DNA of 64,000 nt from Bacteroidota bacterium (GTDB taxonomy: Bacteria; Bacteroidota; Bacteroidia; UBA8524), in NCBI GenBank assembly GCA_008933805.1, contig WBUH01000002.1, positions 215,443-279,442 on the forward strand, read 5' to 3'. Under the pieces are notes generated by a model. The model saw nothing but the letters and a program-made list of their open reading frames with translations, made no database searches and had not been told where the DNA came from. Numbering within the stretch: position 1 is the stretch's first letter; each line of letters begins with the position of its first letter. Both the position numbers and the translations under genes were made by a program. Positions 1-7,690 of the stretch are shown piece after piece.

Positions 1-32
1 AAAGTATGTGCAAGTTATGTATTATACTCAGC

Positions 33-779
33 TTATGCCATAAAGTCTATACCAAACACCTGCGATAACCGATAAGCGAACTTTTCCTTTACTTCTGTCA
101 GGTCAATTTGGCGGTTTAGCTCCTGTTGCATGCTGGTTACTGCCTTATCGTCAATACCGCAGGGTACAATATGCTCAAAGTAGCTCATATCGGTATTCAC
201 ATTCAATGCAATACCGTGCATGGTTATCCAGCGACTGCACCGTATGCCCATTGCACATATTTTGCGGGCTTTCTCAGGGTTTTCACCGTCAATCCACACA
301 CCTGTAAGCCCATCTACTCTACCTGCCTCAATGCCGTAATCAGCAAGGGTCATAATCACCACTTCTTCCAAATCGCGTAAAAAGCGGTGTATGTCGGTAT
401 AAAAATACGTTTCCAAGTCCCAAATAGGGTACACCACCATTTGCCCGAAACCATGATAGGTAATATCGCCGCCGCGGTTGATTTTATAATACTTAGCGTG
501 AATGTTCTTCAGCCCTTCTTCATCCACCAGCAGGTTTTCAGGCTTGCCGCTTTTACCCAACGTATAAACGTGGGGATGCTCGCAAAACAAAAGGTGGTTA
601 GTGGTTTGGGGTGGAGATGATTCCGTTGACTGTTGACCGTTAACTATGGACTCCCGTTCCAACTCCTGCCTGCGGTGTTCCAGTTTTATGTTTACGTTTT
701 CGGCAAACAGCTTTTCCTGTAAGTCCCATGCCTCTTTGTAATCAATAACACCTAAATCGGTTTTTTTAACGGCTACCAT
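33..779 (-). CDS. lipB: Octanoyltransferase LipB
   Basis: Transfers octanoyl groups from octanoyl-ACP to lipoyl domains, the first step of lipoate synthesis, in the cytoplasm. With the ATG at 779 the protein has 248 residues. The family motif RGGDITYHG lies at about 102-110, the lysine of RKICAMG at about 173 and the catalytic cysteine of IVPCGI at about 207. A longer reading from a TTG at 791 would begin inside the promoter element, so I chose 779. Residues of about 31-60 form a Ser/Gln/Glu-rich insertion absent from typical LipB; it is partly encoded by 7-bp tandem repeats (see findings). Divergent from yraN. Confidence 0.93.
   Translation of the reverse strand: MVAVKKTDLGVIDYKEAWDLQEKLFAENVNIKLEHRRQELERESIVNGQQSTESSPPQTTNHLLFCEHPHVYTLGKSGKPENLLVDEEGLKNIHAKYYKINRGGDITYHGFGQMVVYPIWDLETYFYTDIHRFLRDLEEVVIMTLADYGIEAGRVDGLTGVWIDGENPEKARKICAMGIRCSRWITMHGIALNVNTDMSYFEHIVPCGIDDKAVTSMQQELNRQIDLTEVKEKFAYRLSQVFGIDFMA
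624..651. repeat. Heptamer tandem repeat inside lipB
   Basis: Four consecutive 7-mers, CGTTGAC, TGTTGAC, CGTTAAC and TATGGAC, lie within the coding region of lipB. They encode part of the non-conserved hydrophilic insertion SIVNGQQSTESS. The period of 7 is visible directly; a mobile or slippage origin is inference. Confidence 0.6.
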
Positions 780-788
780 AAAACGCTG

Positions 789-796
789 CAAAATTA
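789..796 (-). promoter_or_regulatory. lipB -7 element
   Basis: TAATTTTG on the minus strand matches the Bacteroidota -7 consensus TAnnTTTG and ends 9 nt before the lipB ATG. Confidence 0.65.
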
Positions 797-798
797 GT

Positions 799-806
799 TA
801 TTTTCG
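799..806 (+). promoter_or_regulatory. yraN -7 element (one mismatch)
   Basis: TATTTTCG differs from TAnnTTTG at one base and ends 5 nt before the yraN ATG. It is back to back with the lipB element. Confidence 0.45.
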
Positions 807-811
807 TCGGG

Positions 812-1183
812 ATGGCTGATGCACCACACATAGAATTAGGCAAACAAGGGGAGGAGATTGCAGTACAGCATCTTATCAGCAAAGGGTATGAGATTTTGCA
901 CCGTAATTGGCGCAGTGGGCGGAGTGAGGTAGATATTATTGCCCGTATTGGTAACGATTGGGTGTTTGTGGAGGTGAAAACCCGCGAGACGGATTACTTC
1001 GGGTATCCCGAAGAGGCTGTTGACAAGGCTAAGCAAAAGCAACTGCAAAAAGCAGCCAATGCTTTTGTGGAGGAATACTCTGTACAGGGGGATATACGTT
1101 TTGATATTGTGGCCATTGTACTCAACAGCAGCAAACAAGAGGTTTACCACATTGAGGATGCTTTTTGGCCGATGGATTTTTAA
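812..1183 (+). CDS. yraN: YraN family (UPF0102) endonuclease-like protein
   Basis: 123 residues, the usual length for this family, which has a restriction-endonuclease-like fold. The pattern GRSEVDIIARIGNDWVFVEVK (D41, E54, K56) is the E/D...D...ExK arrangement of that fold; the biological role in bacteria is not firmly established. No signal peptide, so cytoplasmic. It is followed with a 1-nt gap by the secreted nuclease gene, suggesting co-transcription. Its promoter overlaps that of divergent lipB. Confidence 0.88.
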   Translation: MADAPHIELGKQGEEIAVQHLISKGYEILHRNWRSGRSEVDIIARIGNDWVFVEVKTRETDYFGYPEEAVDKAKQKQLQKAANAFVEEYSVQGDIRFDIVAIVLNSSKQEVYHIEDAFWPMDF

Positions 1184-1184
1184 G

Positions 1185-1808
1185 ATGATATTATTGACTA
1201 TGAGATATTTTATAACCGCGTTGTGTTTTTTGGTGTTGATTCCTTTAAGTGCCCAAAAGGTAACAAGGGTAATTGACGGTGATACGTATGTACTTGAAAA
1301 CGGAGATAAGGTGCGTATGATTGGTATTAATGCCCCCGAAATGAAAACCGAGTTTGGGGATGATGCGAAGGAGCATTTGAAAAGTTTGATAGAAGGTCGT
1401 ACGGTAGAATTGAAATCGGACAAGGGGAATGGTGATAAGGATAAATACGGGCGACTATTGCGCTATACGATACTGAACGGTGAAGACATCAGCCTGCGGA
1501 TGGTGTGTGACGGATACGCAATAGTTTATACACGCTTTAAGTTTAAGAAGAAACAAGAGTACCTTGAGTGCGAAACAACCGCTAAGGATAACCTTTTAGG
1601 GGTTTGGGGCGGTGCCGCTAACAATAACACGTACCAAAAGAAAGAAACAAAAAAGGCCGAGCCTGCCCAAAAAATTGAAGAGAAAACAGCCGACCAACCC
1701 CAAGCTACCGAGACTGACCCATTAGAAAAAGCAACTACCTATCTTATTTTAGGGGTACTTTGCTTTGTATTGTTAGGAATACTTTCAATAAAACGGCGCA
1801 GACGCTAA
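1185..1808 (+). CDS. Secreted thermonuclease-like (SNase) protein with C-terminal membrane anchor
   Basis: 207 residues. A signal peptide (about 1-23, ending LSAQ) is followed by a staphylococcal-nuclease domain: RVIDGDT at about 28-34, R44 and E52 in RMIGINAPE, and R90 in KYGRLLRY correspond to the metal-binding Asp, catalytic Arg/Glu and second Arg of the family. A Lys/Glu/Gln-rich linker (about 150-180) leads to a hydrophobic segment and the tail IKRRRR, which looks like a membrane anchor with a positive cytoplasmic end. I chose the ATG at 1185, just after the yraN stop; the ATG at 1200 is equally possible. Likely a periplasmic nuclease tied to the inner membrane. Confidence 0.85.
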   Translation: MILLTMRYFITALCFLVLIPLSAQKVTRVIDGDTYVLENGDKVRMIGINAPEMKTEFGDDAKEHLKSLIEGRTVELKSDKGNGDKDKYGRLLRYTILNGEDISLRMVCDGYAIVYTRFKFKKKQEYLECETTAKDNLLGVWGGAANNNTYQKKETKKAEPAQKIEEKTADQPQATETDPLEKATTYLILGVLCFVLLGILSIKRRRR

Positions 1809-1811
1809 GCA

Positions 1812-4682
1812 TTAATGCTGTGGTGGGCGCATACCGGGTGCACCACCGGGAGGCATAAACGGCATATCGCTTTTTTGCTCGGGTATATCGGTACTGCTAC
1901 CTTTCTTAAAGTGTTTGATGGTGTAGGTAAACGTTAGCATAAAGTACCTGTTTAGCACCTGTGTGCGGGTATCTTCTACATACGTTTCAGTTACAGTGCG
2001 ACCAATGGCGTTGTTTTGGTTCAAAATGTCAAACACGCTCAATTTCAGTTCACCCGCATTATTCTTCAGGAATTTTTTACCCATTGCGGCGTTCCACAGC
2101 AAAAAGTTTTGGTTAAAGCCGCCTGTTAAACCGCTATACAAGGTTTGGGTAGCTTCGGTATTCACAAACCAACCTTTCCAAACAATCCAGTTTACCTTAC
2201 CGCCGGCGGTATGGAAAAAGAAGTTATTGTTCAATTCAGGGCGGATGGAGTTCTTAACAATGTTGTAGTTGGCAGAGTAGGATAGGGTAAAGTCAAGCTC
2301 TTTACTAACATTACTGCTAAGGGTGATACCTTGTGTTAGCGAAGTTGATTGCGCAATATTCCGGCGGCCGTTAATAAGGCTTGGAGTACGTGAGTAAACA
2401 ATGCCTGTGCTGCTGTTAATGTTAGATTTTACAAATCCCGCAGGTAAGCCGTACATCAAAAACGAACGTACGGTATAATATCCGTTTAAGTTAACAGGCA
2501 TACTCAATTGGCTGCCTCTGTTTAGTGCAATGCCGTTTACGGTAGTATCGTTGGCTGCAATGATAGTTGATGTACCAATGTAGTCTTGTATGTTTTGTCC
2601 CATAAACATTAAAAACAGGTTGCGCGCTTTTTGCGGATTGGCAAACATTAAGCGGCCAAACAGCATACGTGTGTATTGTTGTTGCAGGTTGGGGTTACCT
2701 GTGCTTAGTAGTAGGGGGTTGCTATTGTTTACAAGGTTTTGCAACTGGCTTACCGATGGTGCGCTGGTGCTTGAGCGGAACCTGCCGCGGAAGTTGCTTT
2801 TTTCTGAAAACTTATATCGGAATGAAGCCGAAGGCAAAAAGTTGTCAAACGGACGGCTGATGGTATTATTTGCGGGGAAGGTTTGAGCTGCTTTTAGCTC
2901 AGCTCGTTGGTATTCTAACTCTACAGAAAAACCTGTGCCCTCGTTTACGTTGTAGCTAAAATCAATTCCGCCGCGTTGGATAGCATAAGTGCTGTTAAAC
3001 CTGTTTGAAAGTGAAGTATCGGGGTAGCTGTACGCATCGGTTGCAGTATCAAAGTTGTTAGTCTCTTTTGAGGTTTTAGAGTAAGTAATTTCAGGCGAGT
3101 ATGAAAACTGTAACATCGTTTTTTTACTCAATGGCTCAGTATACACCAACCTGCCCGAAATATTATGGCCTGATGTATTGCTTATACCGCGTTGGTCTAG
3201 TAACTGTGAGCTGAAAATAGGGCCGTAATAGTTGTTGTTTGAGAACAGCGAATTTTTACCCTTTTTCTCATTAATACCGCCTGTGATGTTGGCCGAAATA
3301 GTGCGGCCTTGTTTGGCAAACTTGTGTCGGTACAAAAGGTCGCTGCTTACATTGTATCCGTTTTGTTTTGAGGCGGTATTATTCAGCAGGTCGCTTAGTA
3401 AAAGTTCGCTTTGCAGTTGGGTTTTACCCGTTAGTTTATTCTCGTTGTTATTTACTTGCAAGCTAGCGCGCGGAGTAAATACAATTGAGTTTGATGAATC
3501 GATGTTGTACTCTAACCTGAAATTAGCACGGTGGTTATAGTTATCAGCGGTAGAACTGCTGTTTTCGTTATACAACTGTGCACTGTCGCCGCCAATAAAA
3601 TAAGTACGGTTTAGCAACTGTGTGTTTTCGGTTACAGAGTTGTTAAAGAAATAACTACCGGTAAGGGTAACTTTTTTTGACAATGAACCGCTGTAGTTAA
3701 TCCCGAATGAGTGGGTGGTGCTGATACCTTTTTGCTGGCCTACCATAAAGTTGGCACTTGGCCCGCCGCCCATCATACCGCGACCACCGCCACGATTACC
3801 GCCTCCGCCGCCACCTGTACTGGCAATACCCAGTAAGTCTTCGGCAGCAAAGTTTTGTTGGTTGGTATTGTTTGATAACCCCACAATTGAAAGGCGGTGA
3901 GTGTTTTTCATAAAGTTCAAACTCAAACCGCTGCTATACCTGTCTTTATCTCCATAGCCACCGTACACACGGCCAAAAACTCCTTCACGGCGGTCTTTGC
4001 GGGTGATAATGTTTATTGTTTTTGCGGCATTGCCATCGTCAATCCCTGTAAAGGCTGCTTGGTCGCTTGAGCGGTCAAACACCTGTACTTTATCAATCAT
4101 ATCGGCAGGCAGGTTACGCAAAGCCAGTGAAGGGTCGTCACCAAAAAATTCCTTGCCGTCCACCAATACTTTTTTCACATCCTCGCCTTGGGCTTTTACC
4201 TGGCCGTTTTCAACCGTTACCCCCGGCATTTTTTTCACCAAATCTTCGGCAGTAGCATCGGGGTTGGTTTTAAATGCTTGTGAATTATACTCGGTAGTGT
4301 CTCCTTTTACCTTGGCAGGCGGTAGTCGTTCAACCACCTCAGCGCCTGAAACTTCATACATCGCTTCGGTCATAAAAAGCACACCCAATTTCAAACTCTC
4401 ACCCACACGAATTGTTCGGTTGTAAGGGTTGTAGCCTATCGAGGTAGCATGCATACGGTAGCCACCTTGTTGCACATCTTTAATGGCAAACTTGCCATCA
4501 AGATTTGTTACGCCGTAAAATTTTAGTGTACTATCCTTAAAAGAGGTTAGAATAATGTTTACGCCAATCATAGGCTGGCGTGTAGCACTATCCTGCATGG
4601 TGCCCTCAACCGTGTAGCTTTGAGCTACGGCACTGCTTCCAAAAATCAAAAAGAGTATAAAAATCCCTATCCTACCTTGCAT
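1812..4682 (-). CDS. TonB-dependent-receptor-like outer membrane beta-barrel protein
   Basis: 956 residues. A signal peptide (about 1-20) precedes a carboxypeptidase-regulatory-like domain (about 21-110, starting SYTVEGTMQDSATRQPMIGV), a plug domain (about 120-230, with the KVLVDGKEFFGDDP stretch usual in this subfamily) and a long aromatic-rich outer-membrane beta-barrel. A glycine-rich loop (about 286-305, six consecutive Gly) and a Pro/Gly/Met-rich tail are low-complexity additions. No SusD-like partner adjoins it, so the substrate cannot be inferred. It ends 3 bp from the convergent nuclease gene. Confidence 0.88.
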   Translation of the reverse strand: MQGRIGIFILFLIFGSSAVAQSYTVEGTMQDSATRQPMIGVNIILTSFKDSTLKFYGVTNLDGKFAIKDVQQGGYRMHATSIGYNPYNRTIRVGESLKLGVLFMTEAMYEVSGAEVVERLPPAKVKGDTTEYNSQAFKTNPDATAEDLVKKMPGVTVENGQVKAQGEDVKKVLVDGKEFFGDDPSLALRNLPADMIDKVQVFDRSSDQAAFTGIDDGNAAKTINIITRKDRREGVFGRVYGGYGDKDRYSSGLSLNFMKNTHRLSIVGLSNNTNQQNFAAEDLLGIASTGGGGGGNRGGGRGMMGGGPSANFMVGQQKGISTTHSFGINYSGSLSKKVTLTGSYFFNNSVTENTQLLNRTYFIGGDSAQLYNENSSSTADNYNHRANFRLEYNIDSSNSIVFTPRASLQVNNNENKLTGKTQLQSELLLSDLLNNTASKQNGYNVSSDLLYRHKFAKQGRTISANITGGINEKKGKNSLFSNNNYYGPIFSSQLLDQRGISNTSGHNISGRLVYTEPLSKKTMLQFSYSPEITYSKTSKETNNFDTATDAYSYPDTSLSNRFNSTYAIQRGGIDFSYNVNEGTGFSVELEYQRAELKAAQTFPANNTISRPFDNFLPSASFRYKFSEKSNFRGRFRSSTSAPSVSQLQNLVNNSNPLLLSTGNPNLQQQYTRMLFGRLMFANPQKARNLFLMFMGQNIQDYIGTSTIIAANDTTVNGIALNRGSQLSMPVNLNGYYTVRSFLMYGLPAGFVKSNINSSTGIVYSRTPSLINGRRNIAQSTSLTQGITLSSNVSKELDFTLSYSANYNIVKNSIRPELNNNFFFHTAGGKVNWIVWKGWFVNTEATQTLYSGLTGGFNQNFLLWNAAMGKKFLKNNAGELKLSVFDILNQNNAIGRTVTETYVEDTRTQVLNRYFMLTFTYTIKHFKKGSSTDIPEQKSDMPFMPPGGAPGMRPPQH

Positions 4683-4762
4683 ATACTATTTGTCAAAAAA
4701 AAAATAATCCCTAGCCTTTGATACTTGCCGCTTTAAAAGGTTTAATGGCAGTATCAATTTTT

Positions 4763-5347
4763 TTAGTGCAATGCTGCTTTTAATGGCAACGATTGCAAAA
4801 TTGCAGCCTCGGCCTGCATCAATTCATCTAACCGTTTGTAAACAATGGTCTCGTCAAAATAATTCAAGGCCATTTTCACAAAAATATTGCCGTGTTTGGC
4901 CTCACTGGCCCACAGCCTATGGTAAAATTTCTTCAAATCGCCATCGGGCAAAGCTTCCCATACTAGTTTAAACCGCTCAGCTCCGCGGCATTCTATTACG
5001 CTTCCCAATAGCAAGCGGTCCATAAAACGTTCCATGCTGCTTGTGCGCAATAAGGTTAGTAATTGGTTCACGTACATATCAGGAGTCAATTCTTTTGCAA
5101 GCGGCAATCCCCGCTCTTGCATCATTGCATAGACATCCCTGAAATGTTCAAGCTCCTCTACCGCAGTTTCAATCAACTCAGGTATAATCTCCAAACGGTC
5201 GGGGTATTTAGCAATCAAGCTCAACGCCATATTGCTGGCTTTGCGTTCGCAGTTTGCGTGGTCTTGCAAAAAGCTGTCAAAATCGTTCATTACCGTTTGC
5301 ACCCATTCGGGGCTGCTTGTGCAGGCAAGGTCGATACTAAGTTTCAT
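4763..5347 (-). CDS. miaE: tRNA-(ms2io6A37) hydroxylase MiaE-like
   Basis: 194 residues. MiaE hydroxylates the isopentenyl side chain of ms2i6A37 in tRNA with a di-iron centre. Ferritin-like carboxylate motifs are visible: Glu in NCERKAS, EELEH (ExxH) and SEAKH (ExxH). I start at the ATG at 5347 (MKLSIDLACTS) rather than 16 codons upstream, because the -7 promoter element lies between the two. Downstream towards the receptor is a weak hairpin at 4721-4760. Confidence 0.87.
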   Translation of the reverse strand: MKLSIDLACTSSPEWVQTVMNDFDSFLQDHANCERKASNMALSLIAKYPDRLEIIPELIETAVEELEHFRDVYAMMQERGLPLAKELTPDMYVNQLLTLLRTSSMERFMDRLLLGSVIECRGAERFKLVWEALPDGDLKKFYHRLWASEAKHGNIFVKMALNYFDETIVYKRLDELMQAEAAILQSLPLKAALH

Positions 5348-5353
5348 GCGCGG

Positions 5354-5361
5354 CAAAGATA
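5354..5361 (-). promoter_or_regulatory. miaE -7 element
   Basis: TATCTTTG on the minus strand ends 6 nt before the miaE ATG. It decides the start, since the upstream in-frame ATG would lie before the transcription start. Confidence 0.65.
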
Positions 5362-5398
5362 ATGTGGCGGTGTTGTTTTTACCGTTCTGCAACAAAAA

Positions 5399-5426
5399 AA
5401 GCCATAACCCTTCAAGGTTATGGCTT
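5399..5426 (-). terminator. Terminator after the DUF5606 gene
   Basis: Perfect 11-bp arms AAGCCATAACC and GGTTATGGCTT around a 6-nt loop, followed on the minus strand by a run of T. It lies between the DUF5606 stop and the miaE promoter. Confidence 0.75.
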
Positions 5427-5454
5427 GTAAAAATCCTAAAAGGGTTATTTCATA

Positions 5455-6018
5455 TCAACCACCGCCTGTTTTGCGGGGAGTAGAAGTTTTCTTCACAGGT
5501 GCGTTTTTGGTGTTCACCTTAGGCGCAGCAGTTTTCACTGCTTTGTGTTTGGTTTCAGCAGCAGGTTTCAAGTCGGCCTTAGTATCTGCTTTTGCCTCAC
5601 CGCCTTCTTCTTCAGTGCCTTTGTTTTTAAGCGCTTCAAAATCAAGATGGCCTTTAAGTATGGTGTACCAGCTTACCAATTTCTTGATATCAGATACATA
5701 TACCCTTTCTTTATCGTAGGTAGGCAATACGGCTTCCATAAATGCTTTAAGGGCGTTGTTATCTGCATTTTTTGCAGGTATTTCAAGACCTTCAGCTTCT
5801 TTTGCGTTTATATTCACAAACACTTCGCCCAAACGCACTTCACCTTCAATGGTAAACATAGCGATATCTTCTAAAATAGATACCTTTTGGGTAAGCGTAG
5901 TAGGGAAACGGCGTTTTTGCTCGTCAATGGTCTCTAAAATAAGACCTGATGGGCGTTGGCCCACAATTTGGTGCAAGCCGCCCATGCCGGCTACTGCTAC
6001 TATATCTTTTAACTCCAT
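5455..6018 (-). CDS. DUF5606 family protein
   Basis: 187 residues. The first 130 or so (MELKDIVAVAGMGGLHQIVG, then LEDIAMFTIEGEVRLGEVF and LPTYDKERVYVSDIKKLVSWY) match my memory of a conserved Bacteroidota family of unknown function. The C-terminal 55 residues are a disordered Lys/Ala/Pro/Thr tail, which suggests nucleic-acid contact, but that is only inference. No signal peptide. It is monocistronic, with its own promoter and terminator. Confidence 0.8.
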   Translation of the reverse strand: MELKDIVAVAGMGGLHQIVGQRPSGLILETIDEQKRRFPTTLTQKVSILEDIAMFTIEGEVRLGEVFVNINAKEAEGLEIPAKNADNNALKAFMEAVLPTYDKERVYVSDIKKLVSWYTILKGHLDFEALKNKGTEEEGGEAKADTKADLKPAAETKHKAVKTAAPKVNTKNAPVKKTSTPRKTGGG

Positions 6019-6045
6019 AACTTAATTCTAAATGGTAAAGGGGTG

Positions 6046-6053
6046 CAAAAATA
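6046..6053 (-). promoter_or_regulatory. -7 element of the DUF5606 gene
   Basis: TATTTTTG on the minus strand, 27 nt before the ATG. Confidence 0.55.
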
Positions 6054-6143
6054 TAAAAAACTGTTGTTGCACGTGCAATAATTGTGCAAGCATTTGTTTA
6101 TTGTGAGTATCAGACTACGTAAACTGCAAAAAAGTTGGCTGCC

Positions 6144-6193
6144 CGGGCTGTTTGTGGATAAGTAGCCCGCGCCGCAATCTGCGCCACTGTGGC
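6144..6193. promoter_or_regulatory. GC-rich inverted repeats upstream of the AraC gene
   Basis: Two inverted repeats sit in otherwise AT-rich DNA: CGGGCT (6144-6149) with AGCCCG (6164-6169), and GCCAC-T-GTGGC (6183-6193). They lie 30-90 bp upstream of the AraC -7 element and could be operator sites; no regulator is identified. Confidence 0.3.
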
Positions 6194-6221
6194 ACAGGTG
6201 TTGCAGCAAATGGCAATAGTT

Positions 6222-6229
6222 TAATTTTG
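6222..6229 (+). promoter_or_regulatory. -7 element of the AraC-type regulator
   Basis: TAATTTTG, ending 4 nt before the ATG at 6234. The predicted transcript is nearly leaderless. Confidence 0.6.
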
Positions 6230-6233
6230 AATC

Positions 6234-7109
6234 ATGTTTTCCATTACCAACCGTCATAAACATAGTATATATAAACCCGGTACCGACCAAATTGCTTTTA
6301 CACTGGCTGATAGTGTAGTAGAGATGGACGGACAAAACAGTAAACCTGCTTTTTTTGAGTTGTACACTGTTTTGTGGGTGCAGAGTGGGGAAGGGGAGGT
6401 GAAGGTTGATTTTGGGAAGTATGTTTTGAAACCCGGTACGCTGATGTTTTTGATGCCCTATCAACCTTTTGTAATTGAAAAGGGAAAGAGGTTTGAGGCT
6501 ACCGTGCTGGAGTTTTCGTCAGAGTTTTTTTGTATTGAGAAACACCGACACGAGGTATCGTGCAACGGGGTATTGTTTAATGGTATTTACGGCCCTCCGT
6601 TTTTATATGCCGATACTGCACTTGAAACTGAATTGCAACAGGTTGTAAATGCCATGACCACTGAGCTTGACAAAGGGGGCTTAGCACAGGAAGAGATGTT
6701 GTTTTCTTACCTGAAGATATTTTTGATTAGAGCCAGCAGGGCAAAAATGCTGACCATTAACGGGGAAGTGAAAGACGAAACCCGCAGCGATAATTCGGTG
6801 CTTATCAATTTTCAGGATTTGGTAGAGGGCAACTTTACCAAAGAGCACGGGGTGGCTTATTATGCTGATAAGTTGTTTATACAACCCAATACATTATCAA
6901 AACTTACCAAACGGTTTTACGGTAAAAGCCCAGGGCAGGTAATTAAAGAACGGGTAATGGTGGAAGCTAAACGGATGCTGTACCTTACGCAAAGCAGCGT
7001 GAAGGAAATTTCGTACGGATTGGGTTTTGACGACCCTGCCTATTTTAACCGTTTCTTTAAAAAGTGGGCGCAAATAACCCCCGAAGAATACCGCCAACGC
7101 CAACGCTGA
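6234..7109 (+). CDS. AraC family transcriptional regulator
   Basis: 291 residues. The N-terminal half is a cupin-like sensor (VLWVQSGEGEVKVDFGKYVLKPG, then LMFLMPYQPF). The C-terminal 100 residues form the double helix-turn-helix: AYYADKLFIQPNTLSKLTKRFYGKSPGQVIKERV, then VKEISYGLGFDDPAYFNRFFKKW and the usual ending ITPEEYRQRQR. Effector unknown. It stands alone between the DUF5606 gene and the small membrane-protein genes and could regulate either itself or the genes just downstream. Confidence 0.92.
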   Translation: MFSITNRHKHSIYKPGTDQIAFTLADSVVEMDGQNSKPAFFELYTVLWVQSGEGEVKVDFGKYVLKPGTLMFLMPYQPFVIEKGKRFEATVLEFSSEFFCIEKHRHEVSCNGVLFNGIYGPPFLYADTALETELQQVVNAMTTELDKGGLAQEEMLFSYLKIFLIRASRAKMLTINGEVKDETRSDNSVLINFQDLVEGNFTKEHGVAYYADKLFIQPNTLSKLTKRFYGKSPGQVIKERVMVEAKRMLYLTQSSVKEISYGLGFDDPAYFNRFFKKWAQITPEEYRQRQR

Positions 7110-7153
7110 AATTTCTTGTAATCCTGATGAGAATCAGCGTTTAATGTGATAGT

Positions 7154-7173
7154 TGTGTGATAAATGTCACACA
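7154..7173. promoter_or_regulatory. CRP/FNR-type palindrome
   Basis: TGTGTGA-TAAATG-TCACACA, a perfect 7-bp inverted repeat with a 6-bp spacer. It contains the CRP consensus TGTGA-N6-TCACA. Its centre (7163.5) lies about 40 bp upstream of the start predicted from the -7 element at 7193-7200, the classic spacing for a class II activator site. Confidence 0.65.
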
Positions 7174-7192
7174 CGGTTTCCTGCATGCCTTT

Positions 7193-7200
7193 TAGTTTTG
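7193..7200 (+). promoter_or_regulatory. -7 element downstream of the CRP-like site
   Basis: TAGTTTTG matches TAnnTTTG and ends 3 nt before the ATG of the small gene at 7204. The predicted start is at or next to that ATG. Confidence 0.6.
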
Positions 7201-7203
7201 TGT

Positions 7204-7299
7204 ATGAGTTTTAAGAGCAAATGGATAAAGTTTTCAGCAGTATGCCTTTTGTGCATAGGGCTGGCTGTAGCCATTGCCCTACTTATTCAAAACACTTAA
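7204..7299 (+). CDS. Small membrane peptide (31 aa), possibly leaderless
   Basis: Reading from the ATG gives a 31-residue peptide that starts MSFKSKWIKF and continues with a single hydrophobic segment containing two cysteines (CLLC) and the ending LLIQNT. The basic start followed by one membrane helix is coherent for a small inner-membrane protein. The ATG falls where the -7 element predicts the transcript to begin, so translation would be leaderless. It precedes the DUF2892 gene by 10 nt. No family recognised. A non-coding leader is the alternative. Confidence 0.45.
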   Translation: MSFKSKWIKFSAVCLLCIGLAVAIALLIQNT

Positions 7300-7309
7300 T
7301 CTATTTTGT

Positions 7310-7516
7310 ATGAAAAGAAACATGAGTAATACTGACAGGGTTATCCGCTTGATTGTTGCGGCTGTAATAGCCGGCTTATACTTTAGCGGAACAGTTACAG
7401 GCACATTAGGACTTGTATTAATAATATTGGCTGCTGTTTTCACCCTAACTTCAATTATCAGTTTTTGTCCGCTCTATACCATTTTCGGCATCAGTACTTG
7501 TGCCGTTAAGAAATAA
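7310..7516 (+). CDS. YgaP-type transmembrane (DUF2892) protein
   Basis: 68 residues from the ATG at 7310; an internal ATG at 7322 (MSNTDRVIRLIV) is also possible. The motif NTDRVIRLIVAAVIAGLYFSG, a second helix and the ending FCPLYTIFGISTC are typical of DUF2892 small membrane proteins, which also occur fused to rhodanese domains. Two transmembrane helices are visible. It is probably co-transcribed with the 31-aa peptide under the CRP-like site and ends at a strong terminator. Confidence 0.85.
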   Translation: MKRNMSNTDRVIRLIVAAVIAGLYFSGTVTGTLGLVLIILAAVFTLTSIISFCPLYTIFGISTCAVKK

Positions 7517-7548
7517 AAACACCTACCTAACATACCTCAATAAACAAG

Positions 7549-7575
7549 TAAAGCCCCGTTTATTTCGGGGCTTTA
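7549..7575 (+). terminator. Terminator after the DUF2892 gene
   Basis: 10-bp perfect arms TAAAGCCCCG and CGGGGCTTTA with a 7-nt loop; only a short T run follows. Confidence 0.65.
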
Positions 7576-7658
7576 GTATTAATCAAGGCAGATACTTTGT
7601 TTTCTTAGCTATTCAATACAATTATTAAACATTGTATTATTATGTATTTATAAAAAAT

Positions 7659-7690
7659 GCACCCCGGTATCCTCCCGGACACGGGGCGCG
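7659..7690 (-). terminator. Minus-strand intrinsic terminator candidate
   Basis: On the minus strand GCGCCCCG pairs with CGGGGTGC (8 bp, one G-T wobble) around an inner GTCC/GGAT stem, followed by ATTTTTTAT. It probably ends the oxidoreductase transcript or an independent RNA. Confidence 0.5.

Noticed and set aside
836-1423. 195-codon frame on the minus strand
   Set aside because: Antisense to yraN and the nuclease gene, which both have clear family motifs; no recognisable domain.
3997-4425. 142-codon frame on the plus strand
   Set aside because: Antisense to the plug domain of the TonB-type receptor, whose motifs are unambiguous.
4721-4760. Hairpin TTGATAC/GTATCAA as a terminator of miaE
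   Set aside because: The T run follows on the plus strand, where no gene reads into it; on the minus strand it lacks a T tract, so its role is unclear.
6120-6230. tRNA gene in the GC-rich stretch
   Set aside because: No cloverleaf, T-loop or anticodon arm could be fitted; only short inverted repeats are present.
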